Shown one piece after another: positions 36,801-46,600 of a stretch of DNA of 64,000 nt (position 1 is the stretch's first letter; every line of letters starts with the position of its first letter). Position numbers and translations under genes: made by a program. This stretch comes from Limanda limanda (taxonomy: Eukaryota; Chordata; Actinopteri; Pleuronectiformes; Pleuronectidae), in NCBI RefSeq assembly GCF_963576545.1, contig NC_083644.1, positions 24,813,893 through 24,877,892 on the forward strand. The letters are read 5' to 3'. The notes under the pieces were generated by a model that searched no databases, was not told the DNA's origin, and saw only the letters and a list, made by a program, of their open reading frames with translations.

Positions 36801-37250
36801 CTTGTAACAAATAGGTGGCTTACATTTGTCCATCTTGGATCTGAAGCTTTTTCAGTTTTGCATGAGTGCAACTGAACCACAATTGTGCTGTCTGAAATGG
36901 AGTGGTCTCTGAACTGTACTATTTTCAAACATCATTTGCACACGTAGAACATTTGCATACAGTACACAGCACTGCTCGGCGTCGTCATCATATAATCCCT
37001 GGTGCTTTTATTTTGTCCACTACGTTTAAGACTTGGTAAGCAAAGAGGAATGATGGGAAATGCAGCGTCTGATCCTCTTTGGTTCCAACAATCACGAAAA
37101 CTGATTTTTAAGAGTTAAATTCATCTTTCTGACTCTTTCTCACTTTAGTCTGACTTTACTATGTCTGGTTTATATATTATTGGATATTTCTGCTCCATGT
37201 CGTTCATGGGTAAGGACTGGTGGAAGTCGAGACGTTACACAAGTGTGTGT
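33830..37250. other. Intergenic region between divergent farp2 and hdlbp promoters
   Basis: About 3.4 kb of largely AT-rich DNA with CpG-rich edges at both promoters. No SEPTIN2-like exon, tRNA or obvious transposon was recognised. Confidence 0.5.
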
Positions 37251-37297
37251 CAGTGTTGGTGAAGAAAAGAAGTTATTTGTAACCGGACTCTGTGGCG

Positions 37298-37365
37298 TGA
37301 CGTCGGAGGATGTGATTGGTGGGCGGCTCTGGTATATATCCGTCAGCCTTCAATCCCACCTTCTC
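37298..37365 (+). promoter_or_regulatory. hdlbp: hdlbp core promoter: CRE-like site, CCAAT, GC box, TATA
   Basis: In order: TGACGTC at 37298-37304, inverted CCAAT (ATTGG) at 37315-37319, GGGCGG at 37321-37326 and TATATAT at 37333-37339. Start of transcription is expected near 37362-37370. The first exon then ends at the donor TAA|GTGAGT (37423). The CRE-like half-palindrome suggests CREB/ATF input, but this is inference. Confidence 0.6.
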
Positions 37366-37423
37366 GCCAGTGGAATTTAATCTCAGCTCCTGCACCTCCA
37401 GGGCAGACGAGAACATAAAATAA
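37365..37423 (+). other. hdlbp: hdlbp non-coding exon 1
   Basis: The 3' end is set by GTGAGT after 37423; the 5' end is estimated about 30 bp downstream of the TATA box. It carries the start of the 5' UTR and precedes a 2.1-kb intron. Confidence 0.5.
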
Positions 37424-39537
37424 GTGAGTACTTTACAGTTTCCTACGCAACGCCACTCTATTCTCTCCCGGCGACTTCTGCATTTCCTGTGCCGGGCAGT
37501 GTGGGGACTTGTTGTGGACTCGGTCGGTCGGGGAACCGCTCGGTGTGTTCTGGCCCTGACGCCGTGTCATTTCTCCCCTGCTCAGCTGTATGCCTACGTG
37601 GACTTAGCTCGCTAGTAGAACCAACTGTAATGCATGCTAGCGTTAGCTCGCTAGCTAAGGCTCCGGTTCAACTTGTACTTTTAGCTGCTGGCGTGCTAGT
37701 GTGGGGCTAATGCACACACCAAATGGCCGCAGCCTCTCCTGTGTGGCCGAGCTTATTCCACGGTTTTACGGTTTCGACCCACTGCTAGCTTAACGCCACT
37801 AGCTGGCTAAAGGTGCAGCTGAAAGTTGTGTGCAGGCTCTGTTCGAGTGAGCCAAGCTACCCATTAGCCGGGGAGCTACGTGTCACAGTCGCACAGTCAA
37901 AGTTTTTAGCAAGTTTGCTAGCTAGCTAGATGTGTGGGGCTAGTGATCCACTCTACATTGGTTTACACAACTGAATATCCCACTTTTGCTAAGGGACACG
38001 CGTGTATGATCAACACGCTGCGTTATATCACGATCTGTCAGTGCAGAAAAACCTTAGTTCGCCTCGATCTCAGTGCAATTTAATGGTGGCTCGGCGTTAG
38101 CTAACAGGACGGCAGCTAGCATGGGCTCTAATGAAATGTGTCGTTGGCTACTGTCAGCTAGTTAACTTGATATCGTGTTAGCGAGCACTCACACTAACCA
38201 GGGATTTAACTCCGTAATCTGGGATTTGGGTATAACCTTACATGTGCTCTGTGGCTGACATGCTGCCGCTAGCGTTAATGAACAACTTCTACTAGCTCGA
38301 CGAGCTCGTCAGCGTTAGCGATGAGCAGCTCTTTAACGTGGCTGATCTCTAAGGATTGATAATATGACACTGTTTTAAAATCTCGTTATGTTTGTTGACA
38401 TCTGTGTTGTTGTGGTTTTGGGGTTGGGAGCTTGTGACTAATGTCGTTTTTCATCACCAGGTCAAAGACGTAATTGCACCATGACATGGTAGTAAACGCA
38501 AATCCACTGGGCATCAGTGTATTGGATATGACACGTCTCATCTTAAACCATAGACTCCCTCTTTATTAACTGGCTGCTATATAGACAGTCGGTCCCAAGC
38601 TGCTAATATTGTTAATAGAATCATAGATCTATGTTGACTATGCTCACTACTTTACCTAAAACTACAATTTGGATTTTCTGACTGGATATGCGAAAGAATG
38701 CCAAATAGATTATGTGCTCTTATCAAATAGATTGGGGATTTTTAAAAACATTACTTAAGACACACCTCAGTGGCAACCTTGATCCACATGAGCATTTTTG
38801 GCAGAAATTGGTGATGCCATTTGCCAAAATGGTAAAATGAATCCAGATGTTCTCCCCACTTGTACAAACCTTCGAGCCGTATCATACTACGCAGGCTTTT
38901 AATGGCCCACCCCTTTTAATAATAATAATATTAAAAACAAAATGAATTATGGAACAGCCCATTTTACTGGTCAAGTCAAACTTGCACCATTGTATGTCAA
39001 GGCAGTGTCCAATTATAGAAGCCAGATGCTTGTCAAGGAGAAAGAGGCTTGGTGGCTCTTCCACACGACTGGACTTAAGTAATGTGCTTCTTGGCATCAA
39101 CTTTATCTGAACACCTAATTTTCCAGATGGTTTCGGCTGTTTGAGGTGGCAGTAATTTGGCAACGCTTTCTCTATTGATCTCGCCAAGAACTTGACTGTC
39201 AAAAATATACAAGTTAGGCCTCAACAATAGCCTCATTCAGATTGAAGTTTGACTTGGTTTAGAAGTCTAATATCTCAGCTTTCCATTTGATTAAGTGTTA
39301 TTTATTTATAAAGAAATCCTTTTATTGGCAAGTCATTAACCATTAACATGATTGTACAATTTTGCAGATGGTATAATATTAGGATAGTTTTGAGAATACT
39401 ATTTTTTTTTAATCATTGGGCACATTTAACCTTGTTGAATAAAATCTACGAAGTTTTAGAAGAAAGTCCCTTAAATACGCTTGTGTTTTTTTTCTTAGAA
39501 ACAGACTAATTAATTATCTTTTTTCTTCTGTCTTCAG
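37424..39537 (+). other. hdlbp: hdlbp intron 1: CpG- and TAGC-rich 5' segment
   Basis: Between about 37600 and 38330 the motifs GCTAGC, GTTAGC and CTAGCTAG recur more than a dozen times in CpG-rich DNA. The rest of the intron is ordinary AT-rich DNA. ORFs at 37424-37710 are by-products of the composition. Confidence 0.6.
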
Positions 39538-39610
39538 GCAAAAGCTGGCAGGCTGACGGGAACTTGCAACTTTACAGGACGGATTATCTGGTAACTGACC
39601 AATTTTGCTG
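39538..39610 (+). other. hdlbp: hdlbp non-coding exon 2
   Basis: A strong polypyrimidine tract and TCTTCAG precede 39538, and the donor CTG|GTAAGT follows 39610. The exon has no in-frame ATG that joins to the main frame. It is supported by splice signals only. Confidence 0.65.
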
Positions 39611-40539
39611 GTAAGTTTTAACATCTACCCTTAGAGTGTCTGTAAGAAATGGAACAAATCAAATTTCAAGTATTTTGTTTATCAGAAGTCAAGTGTGATT
39701 CAGCCCAGCAAAACCACAGCAAGTTTCACATTTTTTTATAAGAAATATTGCTTTAATTTTTATTTGAAACCTATCGGCTATATTTTACATTTTAACCAAC
39801 AATCCTTCAATATTTACATGAATAAAATCTGTGTTTGAATTAATACTTAAAATAACTTAATTTTAATGGATTGTTCCCTGACCTCACTAGTTTGTGGTAA
39901 TCCATCCAGTGGCTTTTTTGTAATGCTGCTAGTAAAAAACAAACAATCAAACAAATGCAGATTGGAACATACCTTTCTAGTGGAGGTAATTAAATGCTAA
40001 TAAAACATCTTATCAGTTCTGAGGAACTGACCAATCGGTTGACCTCTACCGTATAGCATTTGAACTTTGGCCAACAGAACTCCAAAGCAAGTTGAAAAAT
40101 AAAATAATATCTCTCGTGTGGACAAAGCTTTACAGTGTCCCACTGTGTCTTCCAACTGTTGAACTTGAAAAAAATCACTAATGTATTTTAAACCCATTTT
40201 CTGATGTTTTCTTTTAAGCGTTTTCTTTAAGTAAGCAAACTTATCAGGAGACTTTCCAATTTCCATCGTACTACACTTTCCTCGAACGTTGTAGCTGTTT
40301 ATCCAAGCTAAAGCAGGCAAAAGGAAAGGTCATTGTGTTAAGCCCTTACTGTTCAGTCTCATTATGCACCTGGTCTATTTTGAAGGAAAATACTCTCTCT
40401 TACAATAGTCCTTGTTCACCAGACAGTGTTGCAAAACTTTTTCTTTGACTTAAAGTGACTTATTGAATGCAATGTGGCAAGCAATTATTTAAATCAAGCC
40501 ACTATAACCAAGCACCATTTTCAGAAAAACTCAGGAAAG

Positions 40540-41130
40540 TGTCCAGACAATTGGCTCTAGGCATTTTCTGGAATTTGCCTTTCACATCAGGAGGAGATTG
40601 TCCAGATTGGAGGCATTCACATAAAGAAAATGTCCACAGCATTCAGTCGAGGCATGAAACCTGGGTGGAGCATGTACGAGGCACCACATGATGTATAATT
40701 TTTGCTTTGGAAAGCACAGTGTTTTTGTTTACAGCACATTGAAGATGGTGGGAGAAGAAGCCATCCACTCAGTCATAATGTTTACTTTTGCGTTGATAAT
40801 TATACTACAATGATTTAAATAGGTCTGCCGATTCGGTTTTCTACGTACATGGCACCTCTTTCATCCTTGGATTTTTCTTTTCTTCCAGTTGTCATGTCCA
40901 GTTAGAAATGTCATGTACAAGCCCACTTGCTGTAAATTCTTCCTGCTGTATTCTTACATGGGCTCGCTTGGACATTTTCCGGACATTTCACTTGGGGGCT
41001 GGCAGGAGAAGTTCTGGAAACTGTCCATTGGAACGGACTCGGACATTTGTGTTCTCTCATGTAGCCTCTCTAAATACAATTCAGGAAAATGTCCGAACTT
41101 CAGTGTAGGTCTGAAAGCAGCTAAGGACTG
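40540..41130 (+). repeat. Dispersed repeat, inverted relative of 6.66-6.97 kb
   Basis: Repeated GTCCAGA, GGACATTTTCC and AAAATGTCCG motifs fill this stretch of hdlbp intron 2. The right end is the inverse of the 6.7-kb copy. ORFs here are spurious. Boundaries are approximate. Confidence 0.45.
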
Positions 41131-42119
41131 CAAATGGTAATCAGCACTGGGCAGAGCAGCCTTATGTTTATGAAACCTGACAAGTAAGAGGCCACTGAAA
41201 GTTTCCTGAAATGTGCATGGTGGGTGGCGTGCTAAACTGGCAATTGTCCTGTTGAAGCTTTCGAGTGGATTTCATTCAATTGCTTACTCTATGAAAAAAC
41301 GCAAAATATCAACTACTTTTCTGTGACATCTGGGAGTTGTCCCCCCATGTTTTGAGATAAATCCTGGCATGCCTCGGGGCAAAATCGACCCTTAAACAAT
41401 TCATATTTATCTTCTGTTGTTGGCCAGGAAACGGAGCAATGCCTCCTGATGATATATTGAGTTTCATCGTCGATAGCAAAGCGGAATGCAGCACTAATTA
41501 TTTTATATTCCCCTTTGCAGAGTGAAAATATTGTTCATGGATCTCAATCAACCATTCCAGATTTGATATAATTCAGGAATCAAAATAACTGTACAGTCTC
41601 TTTTTATAAATGTCATAGAAAAGGGGATTAGCTTTGTGGTGTCTTTCTTGGAAGTAATTATATGGTTTCGAAGATCCCACACAGGTCATTGAGTTTTCTG
41701 TCGGCTGATATTTTTTTTTGCTTTAATCTTATCCAGTGTAGACATGGAGAGGGGTCAGTGAGGTAAAATCCTCTTAACACTGAAGCCTACTCACCTGGCT
41801 TCAATTCTTAGAATAGCACTGAGGGTTGAACAGAAGTCAAACTGGTTTCTTGTAGAGAGACAGAGTGTACTGTAGCCCTGCCCCCGCCTTTTATTTTCTT
41901 TGTGGTTCGAAGGCATGATCTCTTTACTGACCACAGACTGTCTCAGCATATATAAGCAAATTGGGGATTGACAAGAAGTTGATTATTCTGTGAGACAAAA
42001 GGCATCTTGTGATAAGAGTTGATTAGATAATGGTGAAAACCCCAAAGTCCACCTGTGATAAGCTTGTGTGACATGTGACACTTCAGAAGACTATTGACTT
42101 TTCAAACTAGGGCCTCCTT

Positions 42120-42715
42120 TATATCGGGTTAGCTGTTCATTCCTGGTATTAACATCCGTCTCAGGTGATCTGATCAGACCCGAGACACACAGAGCAGGCA
42201 TTCAAAATCTGCATTTGAAGCTGCTCTGGTACGGAATGAAGGATTTCCAACTCAACTGACGTCACCTGACCTGCTACAGGTTACTAGGAAACCCAAATAT
42301 TTCTTTGGATTTTCTTTGGGTGTATTTAGAAATACACTTCTCAGCGTTTCCCATACTCGGATTTTTTGTTTTGTAGACTACGTCATATTTTTATTATTCG
42401 CAATTTGAATATTCTTATTTCATTGTTGAACTATGTCCACTGAATTGATTTGTTTAGCTCCTCCTTGCCCGCCTTAATATCTCTCACATTAACATACTAA
42501 CAATGTACCTCTTTGTCGTCATCAGACTGGCCTTAAACAACAATGGTGTAACCTGTGGGTTTTGGTGTATACACAATGGGGGAGTGAGATCCGATCACAA
42601 GTGATCACTCAAAACAGATGTTGAGACATTTTAACGCAAAGCACTAACTGATAAACGTGTCCATTTTTGTTTGGATCACCCAAGATGCATTTTAATGCTG
42701 GTTATGAACAGGGCC
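42120..42715. repeat. MITE-like repeat with inverted ends (copy 2)
   Basis: The left end includes TTCCTGGTATTAACATCCGT followed by CTCAGGTGATCTGATC. The right end contains GGATCACC and a TGCTGGTTATGAACAGGGCC-like segment, which is the inverted counterpart. The ends match the copy in 8510-8702, indicating one non-autonomous family inserted in introns of both genes. Confidence 0.5.
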
Positions 42716-43616
42716 AAAAGCATGTATTCAAAATGAATTTCCTTAAGGCACGTTTCATCCAAAGGTAACTGGTACTTTTTGAAGGAAACAAAAGTTATAC
42801 AAAAAAACAATTATTCACATGCGTTTCCACCACGGTTTAAAGATCAGGGGAGACACTGGACAAAATAGCCCGCCAAACTTAAAGTTAGGAAACTGATATT
42901 TATTAAGTTTTTTGTGGATATTGACCAGCTCAAATAAAATTGCTGAAGAAGACTAGATCAATCGGCATCCTCAGTGCTGCAAGCGCCCAAAGGTTGATGT
43001 GCTACCCCCTGGGCAGAGACTTTTTAAGGGGGTAGAAAGATTTTCCTGTAACTTCAATTCTGTTGAAACTGCACAGGTTTAATGCAAAGGTTCCTGTAGG
43101 GGAACTTCAGCTTTAATTAAATAAAGCATAAATTATATGTCCATGCCCCTGGCAGTGCTGATACAAGACCAATTGTGACTGGTTAAATCAAAGAAATTAT
43201 CTTAAAATATTGATATGTAACACCATAATACAAATAAGAGTTATAATGGAAAGTGTGTTGATTGTTTTTTTATATTATGTTGCTTGCTTGACACTCAACA
43301 TTCAACGTTTACATTTTCTAACAGAATGTAGTTTTGGCATTAATAAAATCCCTAAAGTAGATGTCTTTTATTTCTCTGATATTGAACAAAATTCAGAACA
43401 ATCATAGTACTAAACCAGAGGGTGTATTTTCTAAACTGTCAAAATTTAACATTCCAAAATCATGCTCTTTGGCATAAATTATGTTGGACTTCATCGTGCT
43501 TGTAAAAAAATAAAAAAAATTTGTAAATCTTATGCTCTCTTGGCTAATCTCTGGAAATGCTGTAATCTTTTCTTTTAGTGGCACACTCGGACTCCGTGTT
43601 AACGTGGGATTTGAAG

Positions 43617-46600
43617 ATGAGCTCAGTCGCTGTACTTACGCAGGAAAGCTTCAATGAGCACCGCAGTGGGCTCTTGGCAGATCAGGGTAAGTGTTTTTGC
43701 TGCTCCGCTTGATTTGTAAAAGACAAACGGAAAAGTCGTCAGTAGATCCATTCCTATTGTCTAATTTGTGTCTGTGTTCAGCTGGTGGGGCAGGAGCCAA
43801 TGCTGAGGAGGATCTTCCTACCTACAAGGATGCCTTCCCACCTCTGCCAGAGAAGGCGGCCTCACCTGAGGGGACCCAGGAAACTGCCAACGCATGGACT
43901 TCCAAGATTCGTCCTCTTAAGTCCTCTATTATCACCCAGGTTATTTTTTTTTTATTATTAAAAAAAAAAAATGTTTAAATTACATCTGAACGAAAAGGTT
44001 GCTGGTCATTGTGTGTCGTAGTTTTAGGTTTCCTGTTAGTATTCTTATTTATTACTTTTTTCAGCATACTCCCCTCTTGATTTCCTTCCTTTCCCACAAA
44101 GTCTTTCACTGTCTCAGAACATGCATTACAAAAGTACAAACCTTACAAAACAAAAACTCTTCCCTCTAGGTAAAAAGCATTGCCTTGCTGATGAAGAAAT
44201 TAACAAAACTGTCTATGTTTTTGATAAATGATTTCTCCCTTGAGGTGCTTCAGGGGAACTTGATGACCTGCATAGGCACACATGTGCGTTCAGTTACCCT
44301 GGCTCATCAAACCTCTGTTCAGTAGGACAAGGCCATATTAGGAATTATGTGAGATCAACATGCATGAATAGATTTATTCAAGAAAATAAAACTCTAAGAT
44401 GAGGCTTTATATGAACATGCCTCTGTTGACCCTCAGCTCGAGTGTTGAATGTTCTTATGTCAGCAAATCTAAAACTATCCACTGAACAGAACTGATCAGT
44501 TTCAGCTTTTCAACAAATGAAACCCCTTTTTGACCTTAAATAACAGGAAAAGGTTCTGTGAGGGAAATTTTGCAGGTTGAGGGGATACATTTTTTCCTGG
44601 AGACTGATGTCTTAAGCAGAAGTATTTAATCTCCATACTCGCTTGATCAGGGAGAACAGCGAAACCCTAACCAAAAAATAAGACGTTGCATACCAAGTCA
44701 AAAAGTATAAAACTAAATTAACAAAATAGACCTAAAGCATAAAAAAAATCCATAACAGACAACTAATTTAATTAGTAATACTAATAACTAGTTTCCTAGC
44801 GAGCAAGTTCAAGCTCAGTTCCGCAGCACAGTGCAAGTGCTGCAGAACTGACCCATTTGAATTAGATGCAGTCTGTGTTAGTGCGTCCTCCAATGCCTTT
44901 CTATGACATCTCTACTCTAGGCTTTTTTTCACGGTTACAACATTTCATCATTATACTGCTTCAATGATCCCCAACTTCTTGTTTTCAAGAAAAATCTGGA
45001 AAGTGACAAGATGAATATAAAATGTTTTATGTACAAATTATTTTATAATTTTAGATGTGTAAAGCTTTTTGTGCAAAACAAACTGAAGCCAGGCTCAATA
45101 AAAACAACACACAATAAGCCAGTCCTGTTGCCTGCATTGAAAACGTAGCCTCATTGTGACCCCGGCAACGTTCATACTGGTTTCAGCTAAATGTTTTAAT
45201 TCTCGCTTAACAGCAAACAGGGGAAGCAGTGAAAGACATTACTTGCACCACATCAAGTCACCTCTGTTTCTCATAACAATGAAACAAGAGCGGGAGGTAA
45301 CTCAGGGATGTCAGACGTACTGTCTGACATCCCTGAGTGTGTGGGGCGCAGAAGACTGCGACCAGTGGAAAATCTGCAACAACCAATTAAAGAACAGCCT
45401 TAGGTCCTTTGGTTGTACAGATACTTCCTGGTGCGCTACACCAGGAAGTATATGTATATAGACAGAAATTAACCAGATACAATTTGAAAACAACTTGTAT
45501 TGAATGATCACAGGTGCTTAAGGTTTACCAGGAGCATTGTATGATTAAAATATGTATGTTGGGGAACTCATTCACTCTCATTTTTGTACACATATTACAC
45601 ATATTCCTTTAAGTAGTTCAGAGTTTGTTGCAACCAAACTACACAGTTTCACCAAGTCTTGCTTATTTGAAAAGTTCCTTTTGCGCACCAGTTCACAACA
45701 AAAATGTATTTCTTTGTGAACTAGGTTTTCCATGTGCCGCTAGAGGAGCGCAAGTACAAGGACATTAACCAGTTTGGAGAAGGAGACCAAGCGAAGGTCT
45801 GTGTAGACATCATGCACAAGACCGGAGCCCACCTGGAACTCTCCTTGGCAAAAGATCAGGGTCTCTCCATCATGGTTTCTGGAAAGCTGGATGCCGTGAT
45901 GAAGGCCCGTAAGGAGATTGTGTCTCGACTGCAGACTCAGGTCAGGAAATCTACAGTATATTTGTTGATTTAAAAAAAAAAATCCATGAGACAAAGGTTT
46001 TATTAAAAGTGAAACCAAGTGAGTACCAATTGTATATTATTACCCAAACAGGCTTCAGCTACTGTCGCCATCCCAAGGGAGCACCATCGCTTTGTCATCG
46101 GTAAAAATGGGGAGAAGCTTCAGGAGTTAGAACTCAAGACCGCCACCAAAATTCAGATCCCACGACCTGACGACCCAAGCAACCAGATCAAGATCTCTGG
46201 TACCAAGGAGGGCTTGGAGAAGGCGAAGCATGAGATCCTGCTGATCTCTGCTGAGCAGGTAACACAGCCTTTCAAACATGCATGCACTCAATTTCTATTT
46301 ACTCCATTCCTTTGTCTGTATTTTCAAATCTTTTTGCCCCCTCTTTACCTCTTCAGGATAAGCGTGCTGTTGAGAGGGTGAACATTGACAAGGTGTACCA
46401 CCCATTCCTCACCGGTGCCTTCAACAAAGTTGTAGGCGAGATGATGCAGGAGACCGGCGCCCGGATCAATGTTCCCCCTCCAAGTGTGAACAAGACGGAG
46501 ATTGTCATCACTGGGGAAAAGGAGCAGGTGGCCCTTGCTGTGACTCTGATCAAGAGGGTTTATGAAGAAAAGGTGTGCTAAAATTTTGGGACGTTATAAT

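Larger units (their letters stand above)
39611..43578 (+). other. hdlbp: hdlbp intron 2 (4 kb)
   Basis: It contains the dispersed repeats at 40.54-41.13 and 42.12-42.72 kb. No exon-like sequence was otherwise found. Confidence 0.5.
43940..45724 (+). other. hdlbp: hdlbp intron 4 (1.8 kb), contains twin perfect hairpins
   Basis: AT-rich intron. At 45300-45451 two perfect inverted repeats with 5-nt loops stand 83 nt apart (described separately). No additional exon is required by phase. Confidence 0.6.
43617..45940 (+). other. hdlbp: hdlbp N-terminal exons (residues 1-148)
   Basis: Exon 3 has the start codon and ends CAG|G in phase 1. Exon 4 encodes DLPTYKDAFPPLPEKAASPE and KIRPLKSSIITQ, and exon 5 encodes VFHVPLEERKYKDINQFGEG through DAVMKARKEIVSRLQTQ. 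The last segment has a KH-like fold signature but no GXXG loop (TGAHLELSLAKDQGLSIMVS). The donor of exon 4 is a poor GTTATT followed by T-rich and A-rich runs. Confidence 0.93.

Noticed and set aside
37180..37710. ORFs around the hdlbp promoter and intron 1
   Set aside because: They span the TATA box or the TAGC-rich intron; no similarity, and the main start codon is clear at 43617.
45156..45461. 101-residue plus-strand ORF over the twin hairpins
   Set aside because: Reads through both palindromes, has no similarity, and is not needed by hdlbp splice phase.
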